A stretch of DNA of 64,000 bases from Cytophagales bacterium (GCA_004293905.1 RDZE01000030.1:1-64000); one strand, 5' to 3'; shown: positions 1-8,258, numbered from the stretch's first letter. Made by a program: numbers and translations. The notes: generated by a model from the letters alone, not told the origin.

Positions 1-57
1 TAGGTTTATTATAACTCTGACATTACTCAACGTAAAAATCAAGAAAAATGATGTTTT

Positions 58-3000
58 TTACAGTTGCGCTTTCCCCGCCTCATCTAAAGCACCAAAAAAA
101 CGATCTGTAATTTTTGCCATTGCTTTTCGTTCATCATCATAGTCCAATATGTCCTTCAATTTATCTTTCTTAAAACGCCCAAACTCCGCCTTGATGCTTT
201 CTATGATGCTTTTGCTTGTTTCGTCTTTTTGGGCAAATTGCAAACCCTGCTCGATGGCTTTTTCCATGTCGCTATCACCACCTTTGCTAAAAAGGTCTTT
301 GATGGATTGAATGGTAATAGGTTGTAGTCCTTTCAGACCATATAATTTTTCAAAATATTTTTCTGTTTCTGTAGTAAATTTATATTCTGAACTTTGGGCT
401 TTGATTTTGCCTTCGTTGGCTATTTGGGCAAGTTCTTCGCTTATTTTTTGAATTACTAAATCACTATTCGTTTGGATACGGATTATTTTCTGCTCATAGA
501 TTGCCTCTACTACGGCATTGCCTTGCTTGGTAGATAAGTACAAGCCATTTGCCCACATATATTCTACCTCCGAAAAACGATTTGCCAACACAATCAATCG
601 CTCTATGAATACTTTGGGCAAAAAACGATACGAAATTTCTTGCTTGAGTTCTAAGTCTTCTTCATAAAAACTGACTTGCTTGGGTTTGTTACTGCGAAGC
701 AACTGCGGTACTACAAAAGAACGCTCTGATAAAGGAGTATCCCATTCTTTGTTTGCTGTAGTTTCAAAACACAATTCCGCACTCAGCATAAAATCCATAA
801 AAATTTCTCTTTCCTTGTCTGTATGCTCCTGCCAAATCTCTGTGATATAGTCATAGCTAAGTTTGCCTTCTGCCCTTTTGAGTTCTTTGTAGTGTTCGCT
901 TTCTCTATCCAATACCTTATAAATTGCCTGAATTGCCCAATCTTGATTCAGAATGATTTGGTCTTGGAAATAGCCACTACGATAATACAAAGTGCCGTTG
1001 TTATGTAAATAGTTCAATACTTCCCAAAAATTACTGTGCATTTTGGTTTCTTCGCAATATTGCTCAAAAGCGGCTACAGACAAAGTTTTTTCTCCTGCGG
1101 TTTGCAATTTTTCTATTTCGCTACGCACCCAAAGCCAAGCATCGGGCAGTTCCTGTTCGAGTTGTTGTCGCAAAATGTCATTTTCTTGAAAGGCTTTTTG
1201 CAATACCTTGTCCATTTGCCTAAAGCCTATGTTCTCTTTGGCAGAGATTTGCAGAAAATCCAAAATAGGATACTTTTCTTTGAAACTGTTGATGTCTTTT
1301 TTGAGGTAGGTTTTGTCTTCGGCTTCTTCCGTATCTGCCTTGTTTTGTAATACTAAAACAGGGCTTCCTTGCCCAAAATGATAGGCATATTCTAACCAAT
1401 AGTCTAATGTTTCATTTTTATACTGTACGCCATTATGTTCATGATGTTTTTTTTCAAATTCATTTTCAGCATCCCAAACCAAGAAGAAAATAGCCCGACT
1501 TTGCATAAATAGTCTGTGTGTAGCATGGTAAATATCCTGCCCTGCAAAATCCCATAGTTGCAAAGCTACCTCGCCCAAAGGTTTGTCTAATAGCACAATG
1601 CCATGCGTAGAATTGTGCTGTGTATCAAACACAAAATTTTTACCCTCTCGCCAACGCCCTGTAGTTTGTGTTTTGCCCACACTGCCATTGCCTATCACAA
1701 TGACTTTGAGCCTGTTGTTTTTTGATGCTCCCTTTTCCTTATCCTCTAAATAATTTCGCACAGTTTCTAAAACATTTTTATATCCTTTATCAAAAACTTC
1801 TTTAGGAATATTGCCGATAGGATTTTTGTGTAGTTTTAGTTCTTTTAATTGGGGAAAGCTCCGTAAAAATGCTAAAGAAATATCGCGAATTTGATTTTCG
1901 CTAAGGTCTAATGTTTGTAATTTTGTTAAACCTTGTAGAAATTTGGTATCACTTATATAATTATTTAACAATGATAGTTCTTTCAAGTTTTTAGGCAACC
2001 CGTCTGTTATTTTTAGTTCGAGTTCAAAAAAACCTTTATTAACAATATCTCTACATATATTAAGTAGTGGATTATTTATACTGAACATAGGAAGCAAATG
2101 CCTACCTATATCAGGGTTGCTCAGTAAGAAGGTACTTGCTTTCACTTGAATATATTTATGTGGGCTATCTTTTTCGATGATTGCAAAATTAAATTTACCC
2201 TCAATATTTTCTTTTTTGATCAAACTTTGGAGAAGATACATTGCATTTTTATATTCATTAAATGATCCTCTAGTAATAATTTTATTAGATGTTAAATTAA
2301 GTGACTGTAATTTTGTCAAATCCTGCAAAAAAGAAATATTCGAAATTTGATTTCCACTAAGGTTTACTGTTTGTAATTGTGTTAATGATTGTAAAGGGGC
2401 AATATCGCTAATTTGATTTCCACTAAGGTATAATGTTTGTAGTTGTTGTAATTCTTTCAAAGGGGCAATATCGCTAATTTGATTTCTTTCAAGGTTTAAT
2501 GTTTGTAATTGTGTTAATGATTGCAAAGGGGCAATATCGCTAATTTGATTTCTTTCAAGGTTTAATGTTTGTAATTGTGTTAATGATTGCAAAGGGGCAA
2601 TATCGCGAATTTGATTATTCCAAAGTTCTAATGTTTGTAGTTGTGTTAATGACTGCAAAGGGGCAATATCGCTAATTTTATTGTTGTGGAGGTTTAATGT
2701 TTGTAGTTGTGTTAATGACTGCAAAGGGGCAATATCGCTAATTTTATTGTTGTGGAGGTTTAATGTTTGTAGTTGAGCTAATGACTGTAAAGAGGCAATA
2801 TCACTAATTTGATTTATGCTAAGGTATAATGTTTGTAGTTGTGTTAATGATTGTAAAGGGGCAATATCGATAATTTGATTGTAGCTAAGGTCTAATGTTT
2901 GTAATTGTTGTAATGACTGCAAAGGGGCAATATCGCTAATTTGATTTCTACGAAGTTCTAATCTTTGTAATTGTGTTAATGACTGCAAAGGGGCAATATC

Positions 3001-3384
3001 GATAATTTGATTGTAACCAAGGTTTAATGTTTGTAATTGAGCTAATGACTGCAAAGGGGAAAAATCGCTAATTTCAAATTCGTTTTCATACGCACCTGCC
3101 GCAATAAGTTTATTCACTTGGGTTGGTAGGGCGGGCAGAGAGGTAAGTTTATTCTTGTTTCCTTTGTTTTGGCTTTCTACCCATTTTTGTGTTTCCTCCT
3201 CATATTCCAACCATTTATTCGAGAAAATGAGGGTATGTAGGTGTGTGCATTCGCTGAGGGCTTGCAGTTCGGGTTCTGTGCCGTTTAGTCCGCAGTTTCC
3301 TAAGTCAAGGGTAGGGTTTTGTGTTTTTAGGTTTTCTGCGATGAGTGCTGCTACTATGGCACATTCTTCGGGAGTTGCGGGCAT
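58..3384 (-). CDS. LRR-Roc-COR (ROCO family) GTPase
   Basis: Large cytoplasmic multidomain GTPase of 1108 residues. Residues about 108-366 are twelve 22-residue leucine-rich repeats of the form LQSLTQLQTLxLxxNQISDIAP. A non-repeat insert of about 95 residues and two more LRRs follow. A Roc GTPase domain has P-loop GNGSVGKT near residue 565, a WDFAGQ switch and an NKAD base-recognition motif near 680. A COR dimerisation region spans roughly 750-930. The last 90 residues, from SIKDLFSKGG onward, match the tail of the caspase-like gene at 5966-7183. ROCO proteins act as GTP-dependent signalling scaffolds; here the context suggests a sensor or switch for a defence-type locus (inference). The start at 3384 gives the full N-terminus. 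Domain identity is clear; the biological role is not. Confidence 0.9.
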   Translation of the reverse strand: MPATPEECAIVAALIAENLKTQNPTLDLGNCGLNGTEPELQALSECTHLHTLIFSNKWLEYEEETQKWVESQNKGNKNKLTSLPALPTQVNKLIAAGAYENEFEISDFSPLQSLAQLQTLNLGYNQIIDIAPLQSLTQLQRLELRRNQISDIAPLQSLQQLQTLDLSYNQIIDIAPLQSLTQLQTLYLSINQISDIASLQSLAQLQTLNLHNNKISDIAPLQSLTQLQTLNLHNNKISDIAPLQSLTQLQTLELWNNQIRDIAPLQSLTQLQTLNLERNQISDIAPLQSLTQLQTLNLERNQISDIAPLKELQQLQTLYLSGNQISDIAPLQSLTQLQTVNLSGNQISNISFLQDLTKLQSLNLTSNKIITRGSFNEYKNAMYLLQSLIKKENIEGKFNFAIIEKDSPHKYIQVKASTFLLSNPDIGRHLLPMFSINNPLLNICRDIVNKGFFELELKITDGLPKNLKELSLLNNYISDTKFLQGLTKLQTLDLSENQIRDISLAFLRSFPQLKELKLHKNPIGNIPKEVFDKGYKNVLETVRNYLEDKEKGASKNNRLKVIVIGNGSVGKTQTTGRWREGKNFVFDTQHNSTHGIVLLDKPLGEVALQLWDFAGQDIYHATHRLFMQSRAIFFLVWDAENEFEKKHHEHNGVQYKNETLDYWLEYAYHFGQGSPVLVLQNKADTEEAEDKTYLKKDINSFKEKYPILDFLQISAKENIGFRQMDKVLQKAFQENDILRQQLEQELPDAWLWVRSEIEKLQTAGEKTLSVAAFEQYCEETKMHSNFWEVLNYLHNNGTLYYRSGYFQDQIILNQDWAIQAIYKVLDRESEHYKELKRAEGKLSYDYITEIWQEHTDKEREIFMDFMLSAELCFETTANKEWDTPLSERSFVVPQLLRSNKPKQVSFYEEDLELKQEISYRFLPKVFIERLIVLANRFSEVEYMWANGLYLSTKQGNAVVEAIYEQKIIRIQTNSDLVIQKISEELAQIANEGKIKAQSSEYKFTTETEKYFEKLYGLKGLQPITIQSIKDLFSKGGDSDMEKAIEQGLQFAQKDETSKSIIESIKAEFGRFKKDKLKDILDYDDERKAMAKITDRFFGALDEAGKAQL
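2390..3065 (-). repeat. Tandem 66-base coding repeats (LRR units)
   Basis: Near-identical 66-base units encode the 22-residue LRRs of the ROCO protein. At least two adjacent pairs encode identical residues: the NLERNQ unit and the NLHNNK unit each occur twice in a row. Such pairs suggest recent expansion by slippage or unequal recombination, so unit number may vary between strains. The array is coding and is not a CRISPR. Confidence 0.85.
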
Positions 3385-3663
3385 ATTTGTATGGTTTTAT
3401 GGGCGCGTGTTGCAAGTTATGTAAATTTTTGTTTTTATCAATACAAAGGGTAATTTTTTTTTGCTGAAAAGATTATCCCGAAGGCAACTTCCTTAGAAGG
3501 ATTTGGGAGGAGAAGTGAGAAATGAAAAAATAGAACTATAAGCGAGAAACTACAACGCAAAATAGCACTACTGAAAGCATACGGGTAAATCTTTGAAACT
3601 ATTGTAGAGGTTGCTTCGTTGCACAAAGACAAATATCTTATTTTACTGTACTACTCCAATAAT

Positions 3664-4419
3664 ATGCAAAACATGTTTTTATCTGCTATACAAGCGTATG
3701 CCTTGCTACACAGACGCATAGAGGCGCGAAAGCTACAAGAACTCTATGCCGAAAACTACCCCAAGCACAAGGAATCTGATTTTTTTTGGCAGGTGCAAGA
3801 CCTGAAAAGCCAAAACATCTTGAAGCAAACCCTTGAAAATGAGTATCAAATCAAATACTTGTTTGCGCCCACTATAGACGCGGACTTGTGGGCAGTGCAT
3901 ACCTTTTTAGCGCAAAACTTTGATTTGAGTCGTGCTTGTTTGTGGTCGAGCGCGTGGTATAATCAATTTTCATTGCATCAAACCATACAAAATTTTTGTA
4001 TCGTAGAGGTAGAAAAAGAGATAGGCGAGTCGGTCTTTTATGCCCTGAAAAAAGCCGGTTTGGGCGAAGTTTTTTGGCTACAGACCAAAGAAGATGAAGA
4101 AATTTTATTAGAAAAATACATCTTTGAAGCAGAGAAGCCTATCATAGTGCGCAAGACCATTAGCAAAGCCCCTATCCAAAAAATAACAGTAGGCAAGACT
4201 ACCTTCCCTACGGCTACCTTAGAAAAAATGTTGGTAGATTTGTATGCTGATGAGGCGTTGCTGGGTACATACAAAGGGGCAGAACAAACACGTATTTTTG
4301 AAAACGCGCTACAAAACTATGCCATTGACTTCAAAAAAATCTTTGCATACTCCCAAAGGCGAGGCAAAGAACAAGATTTGAAAAAGTATTTGTTTGAAAA
4401 CTTTTCACAAGAAATATAA
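3664..4419 (+). CDS. DUF6577 / AbiEi antitoxin-like protein
   Basis: A 251-residue protein with an N-terminal winged-helix-like region (residues about 1-65). The C-terminal part has the family pattern EKMLVDLYAD, YKGAE, IFENALQNYAIDFKKIFAYSQRRGKE. This matches the DUF6577 family, related to the AbiEi DNA-binding antitoxins of type IV toxin-antitoxin systems. The ATG at 3664 is preferred to an upstream one at 3619, because MQNMFLSAIQAY begins the family-like part. The gene lies divergently from the ROCO gene across about 280 bases and is followed after 31 bases by an unknown gene. No AbiEii-type nucleotidyltransferase toxin is nearby, so it is either orphan or paired with an unrelated partner. 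Family assignment is from memory of the pattern. Confidence 0.7.
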   Translation: MQNMFLSAIQAYALLHRRIEARKLQELYAENYPKHKESDFFWQVQDLKSQNILKQTLENEYQIKYLFAPTIDADLWAVHTFLAQNFDLSRACLWSSAWYNQFSLHQTIQNFCIVEVEKEIGESVFYALKKAGLGEVFWLQTKEDEEILLEKYIFEAEKPIIVRKTISKAPIQKITVGKTTFPTATLEKMLVDLYADEALLGTYKGAEQTRIFENALQNYAIDFKKIFAYSQRRGKEQDLKKYLFENFSQEI

Positions 4420-4437
4420 AATTCTCAAAAATTTACT

Positions 4438-4445
4438 TAAATTTG
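4438..4445 (+). promoter_or_regulatory. Bacteroidota -7 promoter element (TAAATTTG)
   Basis: Perfect match to TAnnTTTG ending 5 bases before the ATG at 4451. No good TTTG box lies about 19 bases upstream. If used, transcription would begin at or next to the start codon. Confidence 0.45.
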
Positions 4446-4450
4446 TATAT

Positions 4451-5215
4451 ATGGAACAAAATAAGGCATATATATCCTTTAAGATAGAAGGGAAGCGCGA
4501 GGGGCAAAACCTCCACCCCGAGTTATTGGATATTAGTGAGATACGCGAGATGCTCACTGATATTGAGAGCCTTTTATTGCCCTATACCAAAGACCGCAAA
4601 CAAAATGCTATTGCCTACCGTTTGGAGGAAGGTTCAGTATTGCATAAGTTTATAGTACCTACCGTGTTAGCCTTGTCTTTCCAAAGTATTTTAGACCGCT
4701 TGGCAACAGAAAAAGACCTATCTATTTTGGAAAAAAAACAAATAGAAATCTTTGAAAAATACCAAAGAAAGGCAAAAGCAGAGGATTTACACTTTTCCCT
4801 CGTTACGTCAGAAGGCAAGCAAGAACCTTTGAAAATCCACAAAAACACAAAATTTTCTAAGCGTGAAGCCGTATGGGTAGATACAGAAGAAACCATTTAT
4901 GGTGAAGTATTTGAGGCAGGGGGCAAAGAAAAAACCAATATTCACCTCAATAGCCCTCAATATGGTACACTCATCATAAAAGCCACTAAAGAACAAGCCC
5001 AAACAGCAGGCGAGTTACTGTATCAAGAAGTGGCGTTGGTGGTACGCGCCAAACAAAATCTCGACACGGGTGAATTGAAAGACCTTGTTTTGGTAAGTTT
5101 TGACAACTTCAAACCCCAATATGATGCTGAAGCATTGGAGGCTATCATCAAACGAGTTACGCCCAAATGGGCAGACAAGTCAGTTGATGAGTGGCTTTAC
5201 AAGATAAGAAATTAA
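4451..5215 (+). CDS. Hypothetical protein, possible partner of the AbiEi-like gene
   Basis: A 254-residue soluble protein with no recognised domain, signal peptide or membrane segment. It is charged, mixed alpha/beta, with a helical stretch rich in Lys and Glu at about residues 75-110 and a beta-rich C-terminal half (IYGEVFEAGG, IHLNSPQYGTLIIKAT, ELKDLVLVSF). No nucleotidyltransferase GSxxxxDxD motif is visible, so it is not an AbiEii toxin. The ATG at 4451 follows a TAAATTTG element directly; the longer frame from 4394 overlaps the upstream gene and is unlikely. It follows the DUF6577 gene by 31 bases on the same strand. Confidence 0.7.
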   Translation: MEQNKAYISFKIEGKREGQNLHPELLDISEIREMLTDIESLLLPYTKDRKQNAIAYRLEEGSVLHKFIVPTVLALSFQSILDRLATEKDLSILEKKQIEIFEKYQRKAKAEDLHFSLVTSEGKQEPLKIHKNTKFSKREAVWVDTEETIYGEVFEAGGKEKTNIHLNSPQYGTLIIKATKEQAQTAGELLYQEVALVVRAKQNLDTGELKDLVLVSFDNFKPQYDAEALEAIIKRVTPKWADKSVDEWLYKIRN

Positions 5216-5235
5216 AGATAATAGTTAAAAAATCA

Positions 5236-5255
5236 AAACTATCTCTTATCTCTTA
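5236..5255. repeat. 20-base direct repeat, left copy
   Basis: Sequence AAACTATCTCTTATCTCTTA, repeated perfectly at 5723-5742. It lies within a TCTCTTATCTC-rich stretch between the unknown gene and the four-helix-bundle gene. The two copies bracket that gene, 487 bases apart. Confidence 0.9.
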
Positions 5256-5296
5256 AAATCTATTATCTCCCAAAATCTATTATCTCTTATCTCCCA

Positions 5297-5647
5297 ATGG
5301 GTGTTATTTTAGACAAATCGTATAATTTTGCTTTGAGAATCGTCAAATTGTATCGTTATTTGAACGAAGAAGCTACCATAAAAGAACGCAGACTATCAGA
5401 CCAAGTATTGCGAAGCGGTACATCTATAGGGGCGAATGTAGAAGAAGCACATGGCGCACAGTCGCAAAAAGATTTCATTGCCAAGATGCACATATCCCTC
5501 AAAGAAGCCCGCGAAACAAAATATTGGCTTAGACTTTTGCGCGATAGTGCCTACATAGAAGAAAAATTAGCCAACTCTTTCATAACTGATGCTGATGAAC
5601 TCATAGCCATATTGATAGCCATACTCAAAACAGCGAAAGAAGGGTAA
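5297..5647 (+). CDS. Four helix bundle protein (23S rRNA intervening-sequence protein family)
   Basis: A 116-residue all-helical protein with the family hallmarks SDQVLRSGTSIGANVEEAHGA (residues about 34-54) and KEARETKYWLRLLRD. The family forms pentameric four-helix bundles. It is found encoded within rRNA intervening sequences and as free-standing genes, and it is structurally related to the Avd accessory protein of diversity-generating retroelements. Here it is free-standing with no reverse transcriptase nearby. It is bracketed by perfect 20-base direct repeats and followed by a 12-base inverted repeat, suggesting a small inserted cassette (inference). Its molecular function is unknown. 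Confidence 0.85.
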   Translation: MGVILDKSYNFALRIVKLYRYLNEEATIKERRLSDQVLRSGTSIGANVEEAHGAQSQKDFIAKMHISLKEARETKYWLRLLRDSAYIEEKLANSFITDADELIAILIAILKTAKEG

Positions 5648-5715
5648 AGATAAGAGATGTGGAAATAATAGATTAAAGATAATAGATATTTTTGCATCTC
5701 TTCCATCTCTTATCT
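5648..5715. repeat. 12-base perfect inverted repeat after the four-helix-bundle gene
   Basis: AGATAAGAGATG at 5648-5659 pairs perfectly with CATCTCTTATCT at 5704-5715, separated by 44 bases. It starts just after the stop codon at 5645-5647. With no clean T-run it is a poor terminator; it may be an element end or RNA structure. Confidence 0.75.
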
Positions 5716-5722
5716 CTTATCT

Positions 5723-5742
5723 AAACTATCTCTTATCTCTTA
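5723..5742. repeat. 20-base direct repeat, right copy
   Basis: Identical to 5236-5255. It ends 7 bases before an ATG at 5750, as a similar TCTCTTATCTCCCA stretch ends at the ATG of the four-helix-bundle gene. Confidence 0.9.
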
Positions 5743-5749
5743 TCTACCC

Positions 5750-5797
5750 ATGACACTCCGCAATGAATACGAATTTGAAACTGTATTGCTAACCTAA
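5750..5797 (+). other. 15-codon open frame, possible gene fragment
   Basis: The frame reads MTLRNEYEFETVLLT then TAA. It is preceded by the same kind of TCTCTTATCT leader as the four-helix-bundle gene, so it may be the remaining 5' end of a gene displaced or truncated by the cassette. It could equally be chance. Confidence 0.2.
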
Positions 5798-5828
5798 ACA
5801 AGCGTTTTAAAATCAAACAAAATTCGTT

Positions 5829-5968
5829 TTACGCTTTCCCCGCCTCATTCAAAGCACTAAAAAAGCGTGCAGTAATCTGTGCCATTGCTTTTCGTTCATC
5901 GTCATAGTCCAATATACCCATCAATTTATCCCTTTTCACGCGCCCAAAATCTGCCTTGATGCTTTCTA
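5829..5968 (-). pseudogene. Out-of-frame remnant of the caspase gene's C-terminal module
   Basis: On the minus strand this stretch still reads IESIKADFGRVKRDKLMG, ILDYDDERKAMAQITARFF and SALNEAGKA, then TAA at 5829-5831. It parallels the last 47 or so residues of the ROCO protein. Compared with the ROCO copy (bases 204-243), 40 bases are missing at the junction near 5969, shifting the frame so that the caspase ORF ends at a TAG at 5966-5968. The downstream frame remains open, which suggests a recent deletion. The 31 bases to the left hold nothing recognised. Confidence 0.8.
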
Positions 5969-7183
5969 TCCCTGCTCGATGGCTTTTTCCATGTCGCTAT
6001 TGCCTCCCTTGCTGAAAAGGTCTTTGATGCCTTTCACCGTGAGTGCATTTGTCATATAACTTTGCAAGGAAGCAAGCCGATTGTCTTCTTTGTGTTGTTC
6101 GCTTAAATTTCTAACCGCTTCTTGGATTTTTTCGGGGCTGATGCCAGCGTTTTTATCGCTGAGTAGTTTGCCCATTTCTTCCATCGCAGGGAAGGATTGC
6201 AAATTAAACTGAATGGTAATATTTTGATTGACATTGTTGCTGATATTGAGCATATTGCCATCGCCTGTAATAGTAGCGTTAATTTCGTTGTTGTTCATAA
6301 GCCAAGGGAAATTTTTTCTGTATTCGTGGTCAGTTTCTGTAGGTTCTTGTAGGTCAATGAGGTTTTTGCTTTCGTCCAAAAGTTCAAAACTTTCTTCAAA
6401 AGCACGTTCAGTAGGTTTGCCGTTAGGGTAGGAGAGGAGTACGAAATTTTGGGTACTGCTTTCCTTCAAAACATTGAGTTGTGGTTGTTGTTTTTTCTTA
6501 CTCAGTGGCGAAACCCTTTCGCGTACATACATTGCCAAGTCGAAAAAACGAATGTCTTTTTCATTGGCTTGCAGATAAGTGCCCGCCAACCCTTCTATGA
6601 GTGCAAAAGTAAAAAGGCTCACAGGACGACTCACCAAAGAAGTTTGCGCCGCATGAGAAGCAGTAAGCACCACCCGATTGGCTTGTGCTTTGAGTAGTTT
6701 TTCGGCATCAAAAGGGACATCAGCGCGTTCGAGTGCATCAGTCGTGATGCCCCCTGCATGGCAACAATCTAACAAGACCAGCATTTTCTCCGCTGAAATG
6801 GCTTGCAATCTTTCTACTAAATCGTTCCCTGCTAAAGCACTTTGTTGCCAATCGGCTTCGGTCGTATCGTGGCAAATGAGATAATGCCCTTGGTTTTTGC
6901 TGGCATAGCCATGCCCCGAAAAATAAACCCATACCATTTCTGTTTTTTGCGTTTGGCTTTTCAACGTATCTAACGCCTGCAAAATGCCTGCTTTGGTTGC
7001 TTTTTCTTTGGTAAGGCAAAAAATTTGTGCTTCTGGTATGCCTACTCTGGTATGTAGTTCCTTTGCCATTCTTTCCGCATCATCAGCCGTGATAGCCATT
7101 GCATCACTGTCGCCTTGCGGTCTTTTGCCTATCCCTATCAAGAGCGCGAAAGTGTTTTGAGGGTTTGTAGTGGTAGCAGTCAT
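5966..7183 (-). CDS. Caspase-like (peptidase C14) protein with frameshifted C-terminus
   Basis: A 405-residue protein with an N-terminal caspase/metacaspase p20 domain. The catalytic dyad is visible as His91 in YFSGHG and Cys141 in LLDCCHAG, with an FALLIGIG first strand at residues 12-19. After the protease domain (to about 235) comes a linker, then an Asn/Ile-rich beta stretch (NATITGDGNMLNISNNV), a helical part, and IKDLFSKGGNSDMEKAIEQG shared with the ROCO tail, where a frameshift ends the protein. It probably lost about 60 residues. It is the last gene of a three-gene operon, 10 bases after the patatin gene. Bacterial caspases in such contexts often act as suicide or activation proteases in antiphage defence (established for some systems; inferred here). 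Confidence 0.88.
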   Translation of the reverse strand: MTATTTNPQNTFALLIGIGKRPQGDSDAMAITADDAERMAKELHTRVGIPEAQIFCLTKEKATKAGILQALDTLKSQTQKTEMVWVYFSGHGYASKNQGHYLICHDTTEADWQQSALAGNDLVERLQAISAEKMLVLLDCCHAGGITTDALERADVPFDAEKLLKAQANRVVLTASHAAQTSLVSRPVSLFTFALIEGLAGTYLQANEKDIRFFDLAMYVRERVSPLSKKKQQPQLNVLKESSTQNFVLLSYPNGKPTERAFEESFELLDESKNLIDLQEPTETDHEYRKNFPWLMNNNEINATITGDGNMLNISNNVNQNITIQFNLQSFPAMEEMGKLLSDKNAGISPEKIQEAVRNLSEQHKEDNRLASLQSYMTNALTVKGIKDLFSKGGNSDMEKAIEQG

Positions 7184-7193
7184 AAAAAAAGCA

Positions 7194-8237
7194 TTAATTA
7201 GTTAGAATATCGCAAATGGTCAATAGTTCTTTTTTATTTTGTTTGATGTATTCATCGGCAATGGCTATCAGAGCCACTATATTTTTAGGCTCGTCCATAT
7301 CGCTTAGGTTTTCAGGGATTTCAAAAGCAATGCGGTCATATCGTTTTGTCCCATCGGTATAGGGCGGAAGCAAATGCTGTATGGTATAGTGTGTACTTGC
7401 GGCTACGCTCTGCATAAAAATATCGCTCACCAAAGGTTTTATCCAGTTCAGCGTGCCCCATTCTTTTGCTTTTTCACCCGAAATAGAGCGGCGCACATGT
7501 CCTGTACCCAATGAAAGCATATAAAAAGGCAAATCGCTATCGTCAGGCGCAACTTCAGGGTCAAAAACTTTCTTGTTTTTATTTTTTTGTTTAAAAATTT
7601 CTTTGGCTTCACTGTAAGCAAGCACAGCAGGGTTATTAGCCAACACGCCGCCATCAATAAGAGCCAAGTCATTGTCCTTTTTATAATCTACCAATACAGG
7701 TTCAAAATAAGTAGGAGCAGCCGAAGTAGCACGTGCCGCCTCACGCACCAAGTAGTTTTCTTCAGTTTTTTGTTTGGCTATTCTCGAAGAAAAGTAAAAA
7801 GGGCGATTGCTTTCCAAATCATGACTCGTGATGAAGACGTCAGTAAGGCTGTTTTTCAGTCGTCGCTCTCCAAAATATTTGAGTAATACAGATTCTATGC
7901 CCTTTGATTCAAGAGTATATTGCACCAAATCTTTGAGTGGAGTAACAGAAGCCAATCGTGTCCAAAAATTACTTTTGCGTGTGCCAAAGATGGTATCACC
8001 GTTTTCTTTGTAGAGTTCCAACATTTCTTCTGCTGAAAAAGGTGCTTGCGTAGCAGGATTTTCACTTGCCAATCCCAAGCTGATAATTCCGCCCGTAGAA
8101 GTACCTGCTATCAAATCGAACACATCAGAGAGTGGCATGCCAATTTGCGACTCTATAAAAGCCAAAATGCGGCAGGGAATCACCCCCCTAATCCCTCCGC
8201 CATCTATGGAAAGTATCTTAATATCGGGTTTTGTCAT
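7194..8237 (-). CDS. Patatin-like phospholipase (CapV-like)
   Basis: A 347-residue lipid acyl hydrolase. The oxyanion-hole motif DGGGIRG is at residues 12-18, the nucleophile elbow GTSTG at 45-49 (Ser47), and the catalytic Asp in DGG at 195-197. These are the three marks of an intact patatin Ser-Asp dyad enzyme. The N-terminal layout resembles CapV effectors of CBASS, which degrade membrane phospholipids, although no cyclase gene is present here. It is the middle gene of the operon, 21 bases after the PH-like gene and 10 bases before the caspase gene. A role as membrane-damaging effector is inferred. Confidence 0.9.
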   Translation of the reverse strand: MTKPDIKILSIDGGGIRGVIPCRILAFIESQIGMPLSDVFDLIAGTSTGGIISLGLASENPATQAPFSAEEMLELYKENGDTIFGTRKSNFWTRLASVTPLKDLVQYTLESKGIESVLLKYFGERRLKNSLTDVFITSHDLESNRPFYFSSRIAKQKTEENYLVREAARATSAAPTYFEPVLVDYKKDNDLALIDGGVLANNPAVLAYSEAKEIFKQKNKNKKVFDPEVAPDDSDLPFYMLSLGTGHVRRSISGEKAKEWGTLNWIKPLVSDIFMQSVAASTHYTIQHLLPPYTDGTKRYDRIAFEIPENLSDMDEPKNIVALIAIADEYIKQNKKELLTICDILTN

Positions 8238-8258
8238 TTTATTTTAGTTGTTAATAGT

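Noticed and set aside
2390-3065. Regular 66-base repeats resembling a CRISPR-like array
   Set aside because: They are coding, in frame, and give leucine-rich repeats of the ROCO protein with no spacers.
5297-5647. Possible diversity-generating retroelement because the four-helix-bundle protein resembles Avd
   Set aside because: No reverse transcriptase and no template/variable repeat pair was seen nearby.
7194-8237. CBASS operon because of the CapV-like patatin
   Set aside because: No cyclic-oligonucleotide synthase (CD-NTase) or Cap2/Cap3 gene is in the neighbourhood.
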